Shown: positions 20,732-29,777 of the stretch, one piece after another
How positions within the stretch are numbered: position 1 is the first letter of the stretch
Layout of the letters: every line of letters starts with the position of its first letter
Notes under the pieces: generated by a model
Database searches by the model: none
What the model saw: the letters and a program-made list of their open reading frames with translations, nothing else
What the model was told of the DNA's origin: nothing
Position numbers and translations under genes: made by a program
NCBI RefSeq assembly: GCF_037102585.1
Contig: NW_027043827.1
Location: 62,001 to 126,000, forward strand
Reading direction: 5' to 3'
DNA from: Saccharomycopsis crataegensis
Lineage: Eukaryota; Ascomycota; Saccharomycetes; Ascoideales; Saccharomycopsidaceae
Length of the DNA stretch: 64,000 nt

Positions 20732-21117
20732 TTAGACGTCCAAGCTACTGACCAACGATATATTATCACCTTTCAAAAGGATTCTCCCCAATGGTGTGCG
20801 CTTACTGGTGTCTTTGGTATCGATTTCAATAGCTTCTCCAACAACGATATTCATGAACTCATCAAACCCGCATATTTTACCCTGGATACGCGAATGGTTT
20901 TGTTCGTATAACCAGATCTGTACTGTTGATTCTTGTTGGTAAAGTTTGAATAAAAGGTTCACTGGGGGAACCATCTATAGAATAGAAATAGGTTAGTAAC
21001 GATAATTTTGACTTTCTCTTTTTTCCTCCTCCTCCTTTTTTTTTTTTTTTTTTTTTGTAAAGGGGGGAAATAATTGTGAACAATATGACGTACCACTTTC
21101 TGTTGGACCGCGGACAT
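20732..21117 (-). CDS. SME1: Small nuclear ribonucleoprotein E (SmE), two exons
   Basis: Component of the Sm ring on spliceosomal U1, U2, U4 and U5 snRNAs. Exon 1 (21094-21117) codes for MSAVQQKV and exon 2 (20732-20974) for the remaining 80 residues, 88 in total, close to the usual SmE length. Exon 2 shows the Sm1 motif (VQIWLYEQ, ICGFDEFMNIVV) and the Sm2 motif (LGRILLKGDNISLV). Without exon 1 the protein would lack the short N-terminal helix typical of SmE. The intron is phase 0 with canonical signals, which supports this gene model. Exon 2 has no CTG codon. It is the clearest intact single-copy host gene in the window. Confidence 0.93.
20975..21093 (-). other. SME1 spliceosomal intron, 119 nt
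   Basis: On the minus strand it starts GTACGT, has a perfect yeast branch point TACTAAC about 20 nt before the end, and ends TAG. A long run of A on the coding strand (near 21035-21057) lies within it. The 5' site GTACGT differs from the commonest yeast GTATGT by one base. Confidence 0.9.
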
Positions 21118-21264
21118 TATGGGGGGTTGATTATTTATTATACAAATGATATATTATGATATGTTATGGTATTTTATTACTATGGGGCTAACAATTTTTT
21201 TTTTTTTAATCTTTTTGGCAAGACAAAGTGCTAAGCGCAGGATACTTTTTTTGACAACCACCGG

Positions 21265-21582
21265 TGTTGTAGTTTTGTAACTCTAGTTACAAAAGACATT
21301 GATAACAATAATATTCAATAATATTTATTCCCTTGTTATACTTGTTTTTCTTGTTAACTATCTAAATTATATAAAGGACAAACTCAGACTTAGGGGGGCA
21401 TGGCCCATATTTATATTAATCTCAATGGGTTCTAGAAGGTTCCATAAGCTCTAGAAGGTTCCATAAGTTCTAGAAGGTTCCATAAGTTCTAGAAGGTTCC
21501 ATAAGTTCTAGAAGGTTCCATAAGTTCTAGAAGGTTCCATGAACAATGACTAACCACATAACTTTGGATTGCCAACTCAACA
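21265..21582 (-). repeat. Alpha LTR, left end of alpha-1 (its 3' LTR)
   Basis: 318 bp, TGTTGTAG to CTCAACA. Contains six 19-bp repeats and, inverted, a TATATAA box. Same distinctive changes (TTTTTCTTG, CTTAGGGGGG) as the LTR at 35157-35474. Confidence 0.92.
21430..21540 (-). promoter_or_regulatory. Tandem heat-shock-element array in alpha LTR
   Basis: Six units of 19 bp, each containing TTCTAGAAGGTTC, that is TTC-nn-GAA-nn-TTC, the perfect three-box Hsf1 site (one unit begins CTC). It lies upstream of the TATA box in the U3 part of the LTR. Other alpha LTRs have between 3 and 8 units. Confidence 0.75.
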
Positions 21583-21591
21583 CCCTCTCTC
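21583..21591 (-). other. Polypurine tract of alpha-1
   Basis: GAGAGAGGG on the minus strand directly before the 3' LTR; the TGA stop of the polyprotein overlaps its start. It would prime plus-strand DNA synthesis. Confidence 0.75.
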
Positions 21592-24500
21592 AATTCAAAG
21601 TCTCCATACCACAGAGCCTTCTCAACTCCAAGAATTGAGGGGCAGCAAGACCTTTTGTAAACATATCAGCAATCATAACACCAGTGCTCAAGTACTCCAA
21701 ATTGATAGAGCCAGATCCAATGTGGTCCCTGATAAAGTGAGTCCTGATGTCAATGTGTTTGGTGCGATGATGGAAAGCTGGATGCTTTGCCATCTCAATA
21801 CACCCTTGGTTATCATCAAACATCCTCACTGGACCAGTATTGATCCCAAATTCCTTGAACACTTGCATTAGCCATAATGCTTCTTTCACACCTTCGCTGA
21901 GAGACATATATTCTGCTTCAGCTGTAGAAAGAGCAACCGTTGCTTGTTTCTTGGACCTCCATGTTATTGCACCATTGGCATACTTGAACACAAACCCAGT
22001 AGTAGACTTTCTGTCTGACTTATCTCCAGCCCAGTCAGCATCACAGTATCCAAGAAGCTCACCGTTATCATTTTTGCCAGCCTCATATCTTATTCCCAAA
22101 TCTTTGGTTCCTTTCAAGTATCTTAAAACTCTCTTTGCTGCCTTATAATGCACCTCCTTTGGTTCCTTGAGGTATCTGGATAGAACACCGACGATATAGC
22201 TGATATCGCTTCTAACAGTATTAGCAGCAAACAATAATTTTCCAACCAAAGATCTGTAAGCTGTGGCATCACAATCCTCAGCACTGTTGTCCACCAAGGT
22301 GAGCTCCTGACCAGCAATAGTAGGCGTCTTATCTGGGTTGCAATTCTCCATTCCAAATTCCTTTAACATAGAGCCAATATAGTCTTTCAAGCTCATGTTA
22401 ATACCTCCATCATCTTGCGAGATATTGATACCCAAAAATTTCCTGACTATTACCAAGTCCTTCATCTTGAAGACATTCATCAATTCACTTTTCACTTTCC
22501 TGATGGCAAAATCTGAGGTACCAGTTATCAATAAATCATCAACGTAAAGCGCAACCATCACAAAAGACTTTTCGGATTTCCTTGAATATAGACAATATTC
22601 AGCACCGTTTCTGACAAAACCAAGCGACGACAAAACACTGTGGATTCTTTCATTCCACACCAAGGGAGCCTGTTTCAAACCATACAAGCTTTTCTTCAAT
22701 CTCAAGACACTGGTTTCCCTTCCTTTAACCACATACCCTTCTGGTTGAGTCATGTATAATTCTTCCTGAAGAGATCCGTTGAGGAATGCAGTTTTCACAT
22801 CCATCTGATGAACTGCCATTCCATTCTTAGCTGCAATACTCAACATCAACCTGATAGATTCATAACGCACCACAGGTGAGAATGTCTCATTGTAGTCAAT
22901 ACCTTTCACCTGTGTGAATCCTCGAGCAACAAGTCTTCCCTTGAAGACTCCGTTATCTTTCTTTGCAAAGACCCAACGACATGTAATTGGCTTTCTTCCT
23001 TTCGGCAACTCGACCAATTCATAAGTGGAATTCTCCTTGTGAGCCGCAATTTCTTCGTCACAAGCGCGCTTCCATTCTGCACTTTCGTTGCTCTTCATGG
23101 CTTCCTTATAATTTCCAGGAACATCCCTTCCACCAGCCAAAGCAGCAGCTTCACCAGCCATAAAACAAGAGGCAACATAATTCACAGGTTTGTACTCTAA
23201 CAACTTGCCTTCGGCATCATCATTCAGTTCTGATTCCTCATCACAATCACTTGGCTGTTCAACATGTGGCTCAATTTCCGAAACCACCAAGTTGTCATTG
23301 CTACTACCATTAGGAACAAAAGAAGTAAGCTCTTTTGAGCTACTGTCGTTTCTGTATTTCTTCCTTTGTGGTTTCTCAATAGCAATTTCCCTCTCTGAAT
23401 CTGAACTGAATGTATCAGATTCTTGTTCAACTTCTGCCAAGATCCCAAATGGATTTCTTTTAATCAAACCTGTACTTTTCTTGGGTCTAGAACCCGATGA
23501 TCTTTTCCTTTTTGTAGCAGTAACCAACTTGAACTCTTCTGAAACCATCCTTGATGGGATTAACTCTCCAGTGGCATCCTCATCATCGTCTATGATTCTC
23601 ATTTCCACGTCTTTGCCTGAGGAAACAGTGGACTCTCTTTCTGAATCATCCAAATCGGAAACCATTCGTTCATCATCAACCGAGATCTCACTTGCAACAT
23701 CCTCTAAGTCTGGATCACTTATAACAGGGCCTGGTGCAACGCCACCAGCAAAACCCATACCACCAGAGCTGCTTACCTTAGCAATCTCGGTATCCACATC
23801 AGTGACTCGCTTCACATCCTGATAGTAATATCTTGACTCATCAAATCTGACCTGAGTCGCCACAATAATCTTGTTGGCAGCAGGATCAAAAATTCTGTAC
23901 GCACAGTGATCTCTATCATACCCGAGCATCACTCCAACCTTGGCGGTAGCATCAAATTTCCCATTTCTCAAACTGTTTGGTATAACCACATATGCAAGGG
24001 AACCAAAGCAGCGAAGATGGTCAAGGCCCGGCTTGTATCCATACCAACGACCATATGGTGTGTGGAAATTAATAACGCGGGATGGCGTCCTGTTAATCAA
24101 ATAAACAGCCGTGCGGACACCTTCAGACCAAAACTGAACCGGCATAGAAGCCCCAATAATTAAAGACCTAGTTTTGTCTTGAATTGTCCGATGCATTCTT
24201 TCAGCAACACCATTTTGATAACTATGGTGTGGCACAGTCAACTCATGGGCAATACCTTTGCTTCTCATGAAATCATGCAACTTTCCTGTAACAAATTCAC
24301 CACCATTATCAGTGCGGATAGTTCCCACGGTAAACTCTTTTCCCTGAGACTTGAACATTGTTTCGGTGTATGTAATAAACTCAATAATCCTGTCAGCACA
24401 CTCTGACTTGTTTTTCAAACACTTGACCTCCACAAACTTGGAATACCCGTCGACAATAGTGAGAAAATATTTGCTCGAATCAATAGACCCATAATTGATT

Positions 24501-25915
24501 GGGCCACACACGTCCATATGCAACAATTGTAAAGGCTGTTGTGGTTTAGCACCCTTGCCGCTCTTTGGTCTTCTGGTAACCCCTTTACTTGTCAAGCAGC
24601 TTTCACATAACTGCACAGAATCTTCACTGTAAAGTTTACCTTTCACCAAATGAAACATCAGATTGAACTTGTTCATAATATTCATACTGGGATGGCCTAA
24701 TCTCTGGTGCCACAACCCGCTCTTATCAACACTGTTAAATGCCACACCATCGACACTGGTGTGCAAAGCATAAAGATCACTCATAACTGGATCTTTAACA
24801 GCAACCACTTTCTTTTCAGGGTACATTTTCACCTTGTTTCCTTCAAATAATAATCTTGCACCATTCAGAGTAGCCTTGGAAACAGAAATCAAATTGGCCT
24901 TTGACCCTGGAACATAATAAGCATCCTTGATTTCGATACTGGTGTTATCACGTAACTTAAACACCGCAGACCCGATACCTTGAACCTCGAGAGAACTACC
25001 ATCAATACCTGAGATCTCACCAGAAAAGGGACCAATGGTTTTAAACATCTTTCTGTCATTCAAAATATGTTGCGAGGCACCAGAGTCAAAGTACACTCTG
25101 GAGACCCTACCATGCATTCCCATAAATGCATACCAAGATGGTGATGGATTCTTCAGATCACCACCCATTCTCTCCTTTCTAGGAGCCTTGCAATCCTTCT
25201 TGAAATGACCGGGTTTTCCACAATTGAAGCACTTGTACTGTTTCTTAAAAGCAAACACAGGTTCCAAACCCTCAACACTGGTGGAACCAACCGATTTATC
25301 TCCAATGATTTCTCTTGTCAAATCTTGGACAAGCCCAATATCAACATTTCCAATAGTCCTGCCATTTCTAGACTCATACGCAGTCATGACTTCCCTGGAA
25401 AGAGTTGCATTAAACCCGGCTTTCTGACCCAAGCTCAAAAACAACGCACACAACACAGTGTTTCCGTCTAATTTGCCAACAGTATTCTTGAAATGATTGA
25501 AGGCATCAATGAAATTCTCAACGTTTCCGTTGCTAGATTTCAACCACTTAGCGTCAATTAAATCTGAGATAATACCAACAGCATTTGTAACAGTCAATGT
25601 ACCATAAGCATCCTTGAGAAACATAAACAAGTTTCTACCAGTACCATCAAATTCGGAAGCCTTAGTCAAAGCAGCGCCTGAGATGCTGTTGAAAATGGCT
25701 GTTGAAATAATCTCATCCATAGTAACAATCAATTGGGCAACTTCATTAGCAGTTTCCAGCCCGTCGGTTCCGGTTTCGCCATTGATCAAGTAAGCATGTA
25801 AACCAAGACCTTTCATCTTCATCTTAACACTGATCAAAGTAAACCAATCATAAAAGTTCCCGGAGCCCTTCAACTTCTCATCAGCAGCGAACGAAGTGAG
25901 AGCATTTGAACTCAT
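21590..25915 (-). CDS. Ty5-like copia Gag-Pol polyprotein, intact (alpha-1)
   Basis: One 1441-residue open frame encodes all retrotransposon functions. Gag precedes a CCHC knuckle (CFNCGKPGHFKKDC, about 229-242). The protease site is DSGAS near 277. The integrase has its HHCC finger (HQRLGHPS ... CESC) and the DDE core including DNGGEF near 536. RT has YVDD at 1124-1127, and RNase H begins near CDADW at about 1290. A single ORF with integrase before RT is the Ty5/copia plan. I start at the ATG at 25915, within the primer-binding site, because in-frame ATGs further upstream lie in the LTR. An Asp/Glu/Ser-rich linker separates integrase and RT. No stop or frameshift is seen, so this copy may be active. 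A patch near 21883-21985 is beta-like. Confidence 0.94.
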   Translation of the reverse strand: MSSNALTSFAADEKLKGSGNFYDWFTLISVKMKMKGLGLHAYLINGETGTDGLETANEVAQLIVTMDEIISTAIFNSISGAALTKASEFDGTGRNLFMFLKDAYGTLTVTNAVGIISDLIDAKWLKSSNGNVENFIDAFNHFKNTVGKLDGNTVLCALFLSLGQKAGFNATLSREVMTAYESRNGRTIGNVDIGLVQDLTREIIGDKSVGSTSVEGLEPVFAFKKQYKCFNCGKPGHFKKDCKAPRKERMGGDLKNPSPSWYAFMGMHGRVSRVYFDSGASQHILNDRKMFKTIGPFSGEISGIDGSSLEVQGIGSAVFKLRDNTSIEIKDAYYVPGSKANLISVSKATLNGARLLFEGNKVKMYPEKKVVAVKDPVMSDLYALHTSVDGVAFNSVDKSGLWHQRLGHPSMNIMNKFNLMFHLVKGKLYSEDSVQLCESCLTSKGVTRRPKSGKGAKPQQPLQLLHMDVCGPINYGSIDSSKYFLTIVDGYSKFVEVKCLKNKSECADRIIEFITYTETMFKSQGKEFTVGTIRTDNGGEFVTGKLHDFMRSKGIAHELTVPHHSYQNGVAERMHRTIQDKTRSLIIGASMPVQFWSEGVRTAVYLINRTPSRVINFHTPYGRWYGYKPGLDHLRCFGSLAYVVIPNSLRNGKFDATAKVGVMLGYDRDHCAYRIFDPAANKIIVATQVRFDESRYYYQDVKRVTDVDTEIAKVSSSGGMGFAGGVAPGPVISDPDLEDVASEISVDDERMVSDLDDSERESTVSSGKDVEMRIIDDDEDATGELIPSRMVSEEFKLVTATKRKRSSGSRPKKSTGLIKRNPFGILAEVEQESDTFSSDSEREIAIEKPQRKKYRNDSSSKELTSFVPNGSSNDNLVVSEIEPHVEQPSDCDEESELNDDAEGKLLEYKPVNYVASCFMAGEAAALAGGRDVPGNYKEAMKSNESAEWKRACDEEIAAHKENSTYELVELPKGRKPITCRWVFAKKDNGVFKGRLVARGFTQVKGIDYNETFSPVVRYESIRLMLSIAAKNGMAVHQMDVKTAFLNGSLQEELYMTQPEGYVVKGRETSVLRLKKSLYGLKQAPLVWNERIHSVLSSLGFVRNGAEYCLYSRKSEKSFVMVALYVDDLLITGTSDFAIRKVKSELMNVFKMKDLVIVRKFLGINISQDDGGINMSLKDYIGSMLKEFGMENCNPDKTPTIAGQELTLVDNSAEDCDATAYRSLVGKLLFAANTVRSDISYIVGVLSRYLKEPKEVHYKAAKRVLRYLKGTKDLGIRYEAGKNDNGELLGYCDADWAGDKSDRKSTTGFVFKYANGAITWRSKKQATVALSTAEAEYMSLSEGVKEALWLMQVFKEFGINTGPVRMFDDNQGCIEMAKHPAFHHRTKHIDIRTHFIRDHIGSGSINLEYLSTGVMIADMFTKGLAAPQFLELRRLCGMETLN

Positions 25916-25919
25916 AACC
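25911..25919 (-). other. Primer-binding site matching initiator tRNA-Met anticodon arm
   Basis: GGTTATGAG on the minus strand follows the 5' LTR directly and is the exact complement of CTCATAACC in the anticodon arm of the initiator tRNA-Met gene at 27507-27578. Ty5 and Drosophila copia use the same internal half-tRNA priming. The polyprotein ATG lies inside the site. Confidence 0.85.
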
Positions 25920-26218
25920 TGTTGTAGTTTTGTAACTCTAGTTACAAAAGACATTGATAACAATAATATTCAATAATATTTATTCCCTTGTTATACTTGT
26001 TTTACTTGTTAACTATCTAAATTATATAAAGGACAAACTCAGACTATGGGGGGCATGGCCCATATTTATATTAATCTCAATGGGCTCTAGAAGGTTCCAT
26101 AAGCTCTAGAAGGTTCCATAAGTTCTAGAAGGTTCCATAAGTTCTAGAAGGTTCCATAAGTTCTAGAAGGTTCCATGAACAATGACTAACCACATAACTT
26201 TGGATTGCCAACTCAACA
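25920..26218 (-). repeat. Alpha LTR, right end of alpha-1 (its 5' LTR)
   Basis: 299 bp with five heat-shock repeats (26085-26175), one fewer than its partner. It ends CTCAACA and is followed directly by a foreign non-LTR fragment. Confidence 0.92.
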
Positions 26219-27006
26219 CGCCATTACTTCAACACCCGATCATATCTTGAACCCCTCAAAGAAACCAAAGAGCAAAAAAGTCTGGATAACAAAAGAGATT
26301 CGAGCCTTATGTCCTAAACCTAACGACCCTGATGCCAAAAAGAAAATGAAACATTATAATGGCGTCTGCCGTAAGGCCAAGAACAAATACCTTTGCGACA
26401 CCTTATATAAGGGTCTCAAAGGCAGATCTTTATGGGACTATCTCCGAAGATCTAACCCCAGGAATCACACCACTCCATCTATCATGCCGGAAAAAAGCAC
26501 TGCCGAAGGCTCCCAAGCCCTCCTCAACAAATTCTTCCGGTCACACTCTCAAACCACCTCAACTCCATTATCATCCAACTGCACGTTTCGACAGAAAGAC
26601 TTCCCACACGTCACTTCAACCGAATTCCAAGCCCAATTGGAAAAGATCAAGCCTCATGTAGCCCTGGGTCCAGACGGTATCACAGTGGATATTCTCAAGG
26701 CTGCTGGACAAGTGAAGCCTTTCTCAAAGTTACTCAGGAAAAAAATTAATCGCTCTTTGGAATTTGGATTCTTCCCTTCCTCCTGGAAGAACACCATCAC
26801 CATTCCCATCCAAAAACCCAACAAAAAAGACCTCAACGACCCAGCCTCATATAGACCAATCCCTTATTAATCTTTTGTCCAAATTTGTCGAGTCTATCAT
26901 TCATGACAGAGTCCAAAAATGGTCTACCCAACACCATTTGATACCAGATAACCAGTTCTGCTCTTATGGCACAGGATGTATTGATTCGCTAATGTATATG
27001 GGCTCT
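26219..27006 (+). pseudogene. Fragment of a different non-LTR retrotransposon RT
   Basis: Codes for the linker and the first part of an RT domain: WITKEIRALCP, then SLWDYLRRSNP, then ALGPDGITVDILKAA, FFPSSWKNTITIPIQKP and DPASYRPI. These resemble I/Jockey/R1-type elements rather than the L1-type LINEs here, whose equivalent reads TPGIDGIPYKFY. One base appears lost near 26864, after SYRPI; the following line, LINLLSKFVESIIHDRV, is in another frame. Both ends are cut by alpha LTRs. No other copy is in the window. The clade is uncertain; the RT homology is clear. Confidence 0.75.
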
Positions 27007-27085
27007 TGTTGTAGTTTTGTAACTCTAGTTACAAAAGACATTGATAATAATATTCAATAATATTTATTCCCTTGTTATACTTGTT
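27007..27085 (-). mobile_element. Alpha LTR fragment (U5 and R part)
   Basis: Starts TGTTGTAG as in other alpha LTRs and matches them for about 79 bp, then breaks off near 27085. The U3 part with the heat-shock repeats is absent. Confidence 0.85.
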
Positions 27086-27500
27086 CTAGACTACATCTGA
27101 TTAGTAATAGCAAACGTAACTTAGCAAGTCAGGAGCAAGGAGCAATAATCTGGATAATGACGTAAGGAGCTTCTATTAGTCGGGAAGGAAGAATTATATA
27201 TATTAAAGGATGTTTACATCTTTAAAATATCTCACACTAGTAAATTAGTCAGGAGAGAAGAGCAATTAATTAACAGTGACTTAACAGACCCGAAAGAATA
27301 TTATTATTGTAATGAGTTCAACTAATGATTCCAATGATCCTGTCAGTGCTAATGCACTGAACACTTCAACTACTCAGTCTGATGTGGCTTCTACTGCTAA
27401 TAAAGAAGCGAGTGTCCCTAGCTCAGCTAGCAGCTCCCAACATCTTTGGATCCCTGGTATGCACACCGCAGTTATGTTATTTAATATGACATAAACTGAA
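27086..27500 (+). pseudogene. Possible leader and start of an unidentified gene or Gag
   Basis: After the LTR fragment come about 225 bp of AT-rich sequence with two related blocks (TTAGTCAGGAG and AGCAAGTCAGGAG), then an ATG at 27312 opening a 60-residue Ser/Asn/Ala-rich frame ending SSQHLWIPGM. A similar short start (ATGAATACTTCATCC) occurs at 56127 after a comparable leader. This could be the 5' end of another LTR retroelement with its Gag start, broken off beside the tRNA gene. I cannot name it. Confidence 0.3.
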
Positions 27501-27506
27501 AAAAAA

Positions 27507-27578
27507 TAGCACCACTAGGTTTCGATCCTAGGACATTTGGGTTATGAGCCCAATGCGCTTCCACTGCGCCATGGCGCT
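27507..27578 (-). tRNA. Initiator tRNA-Met (CAT)
   Basis: 72 nt, starting AGCGCC and ending GGTGCTA, with the anticodon arm GGGCTCATAACCC and the initiator features A1:U72 and T-arm GGATCGAAACC. It lacks an intron. A T6 run follows as terminator. Its anticodon arm is the complement of the copia primer sites, and a Ty3-like LTR remnant starts 13 bp upstream. Confidence 0.95.
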
Positions 27579-27591
27579 GAACGTTTTTTTT

Positions 27592-27633
27592 TGTTATATT
27601 ATCGGATCATGGTTGAGTTGAGTCCTGGTTACC
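27592..27633 (+). mobile_element. Ty3-like LTR remnant upstream of tRNA-Met
   Basis: The first 42 bp, TGTTATATTAT to GTTACC, match the start of the gypsy LTR at 42303 with two mismatches. It breaks off in an A-run where LINE-C copy 2 begins. It lies 13 bp upstream of the tRNA 5' end, about where pol III initiates, as expected for a Ty3-type element. Confidence 0.75.
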
Positions 27634-27669
27634 AAAAAAAAAAAAATTAGTTAAGAACTTGATTTTATC

Positions 27670-29777
27670 ATGAGAACCACTAGAAATAGTAATAAAGCTA
27701 CTCCAAACTACTCCACCGACCCTACTAATGATCCCCCAATCATTGAAACTCCGGTTTCTTTGGGCTCTTCATTGGATGTTGGCGCAACATCTGAAACCCC
27801 GATCCCGATAGCAAACATAAACAAACAAGCTAAAGATCAAGATTCCGATGAAGAAATTACTGATGCAGCCGACAATACTATTAATAGTACTGTTGAAACC
27901 TTTTTAACTGCTTCAGAAGATCCTGAAGCGGACCAAAACATGGATTCCAACGCCATTTCTACCCCAACTACCTCTCCAGCAATTAATGTTTCTTCAGTTG
28001 ATTGCGATCGCAATTCTCATGCAGCATGTGACACTGACATTGACATGCATAATCCTGTTATTCCAACCCAAGCCGTTATTTCTACTGATTTTATTAATGA
28101 AAACTCCGAAAACCAAAAAAAAATCGAAAATTCTCAAAACCCAAAAAAAAATTCTGTTTCTGTTCCTTCTGTTTCTGTTCCTTCTGTTCCTGTTCCCTCT
28201 GTCTCATCTTCTACTGTCGCCTCTCCAACTACGGCCTCCAATCCGGTGGCTCCAGCTGTCAATGTGACAAGACCAATCCAAACCTATGCTCAAGCCACCG
28301 CTGGAGACAAGCGCACACCTCGAGCCACTACAAACACCAATGATCCATCCTTCCAAAACGTGTTGATGAAATTTGAAAGAACTTTCAAATGGGCAAGTCA
28401 CATCAAAATCCTTGACTTTAAGCACCGCGACGTATTGGAATATGCCATAAGCGAGAAACGCAAATCAGGAAAATTGTTCTCCACCTCCAATCCTGCTATT
28501 ATTAAATCCAAAGAAAAACGCGAGGAACTCGTCAAGATCATGGAAATTGAAGATTTCTTCCAAAACTACACCAGTTTTAATATGACAAACGAATTCAACA
28601 GATTAAGAAACTCTAGAATCAGCTTGGAGAACTACTTGGAATTTATCATGAGCCAACAGCATCTTAAGGATATCTTAATCTACTTTAAGATCCCAAAAGA
28701 TATCTTTACAGAGTTTCCTCTTGAAAAACACTTGGAATCCATCAAAAACGGACTCACTAAGTTATCCAAAGAACTTGATACTATTACACAGTCATCCAAC
28801 GAACCAGATAAGGATTTGATCATAATCAGGGAAAACTTAAAAGGGGCCCTCAACCACTTGGTTATTTTTAATAAGAAGATCTGCCTTAACTCAAACTTCA
28901 TCCCAAACCCTCAGGATACAGGCTCTGATATCTTCAAGAAGGACAGAAATCTTTTAATTGAATATCTTAACATCCACCTTAAAGTTACAGTTGGAAATTA
29001 TACCTACACGCCAGGGTCTTTGTTAAACACAATGAATAAGGAATCCCATTTAATTGAGATTGAAATGAATTCCGAGTTTACTGAATTTAATCGGGGAAAA
29101 CTTCTTGACCATGTCTTAAATGAATCCGGAATTGATCCATCATCCTTCTTTCCAATCAACACCGTTCACTTTACGGAAGAAGCTAGCAAAGCTGCCAGTA
29201 TTGCCACTTATGGTTATATTGAAATTGACTCAGGAAAATCCCTTCCATTCTTCAATGACAAAAATTTCCGCTCCAGAGTCATCACGAAATGCGTCCACTG
29301 CACTGCATGTGGTGTTGAGTTGGCAATCCAAAGTTATGTGGTTAGTCATTGTTCATGAAACCTTCTAGAACTTATGGAACCTTCTAGAGCTTATGGAACC
29401 TTCTAGAACCCATTGAGATTAATATAAATATGGGCCATGCCCCCCATAGTCTGAGTTTGTCCTTTATATAATTTAGATAGTTAACAAGTAAAACAAGTAT
29501 AACAAGGGAATAAATATTATTGAATATTATTGTTATCAATGTCTTTTGTAACGAGAGTTACAAAACTACAACATGTGGTTCCCGTGAACACACTCGTTTT
29601 GACTGCAAGACTTCATCTTGTGCCATTTGCAAGAAATTATCCCATAGGGCAAAAGATTGTTATTTCAAAAAGCAACAAAGAGCACCAATTGTGAATCCGG
29701 AAGATCCAGAAAAACACTCTCCGAAACAAAATTCTGGAAAAGCAGTCAAACCAAACCACAATTTAAACTATGGTTTT
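27670..29777 (+). pseudogene. LINE-C copy 2 ORF1, interrupted by a solo LTR and 3'-truncated
   Basis: Nearly identical to the ORF1 at 7317-9976 but with the A9 run intact, so the N-terminal two thirds read in one frame. It carries NYSTDPTNDPP at residues 13-23 and the Ser-Val-Pro repeat. A solo alpha LTR (29313-29573) lies inside the first CCHC knuckle; coding resumes at 29574 with the knuckle residues CGSREHTRFDC and the second knuckle CAICKKLSHRAKDC. The remainder ends at NLNYGF where a beta LTR begins at 29778. ORF2 is missing. The 5' boundary is an A-run next to the Ty3-like LTR remnant. Confidence 0.88.
29313..29573 (+). mobile_element. Solo alpha LTR with target duplication
   Basis: 261 bp, TGTTGAGTTGG to CTACAACA, with only three heat-shock repeats (29357-29408). 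TGTGG flanks it on both sides (29308-29312 and 29574-29578), a 5-bp duplication proving that it arrived by integration and later lost its internal part by LTR recombination. Confidence 0.95.

Larger units (their letters stand above)
21265..26218 (-). mobile_element. Alpha-1, complete Ty5-like copia retrotransposon
   Basis: Two alpha LTRs (21265-21582 and 25920-26218) flank one intact polyprotein gene, with a primer site inside the right LTR and a purine tract inside the left LTR. The flanking pentamers (ACCGG and CGCCA) do not match. The LTRs differ by exactly one 19-bp repeat and by several bases, and the left LTR matches the one at 35157-35474 more closely than its own partner. The ends have therefore been exchanged or converted since insertion. 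Confidence 0.92.

Noticed and set aside
21430-21540. CRISPR-like array of 19-bp repeats
   Set aside because: The units are directly adjacent without spacers, lie inside an LTR and match a heat-shock element; the genome is eukaryotic.
23190-23822. Serine-rich plus-strand frame of 210 residues repeated at 32417 and 37082
   Set aside because: Antisense shadow of the Asp/Glu/Ser-rich linker of the copia polyprotein; repeats only because the elements repeat.
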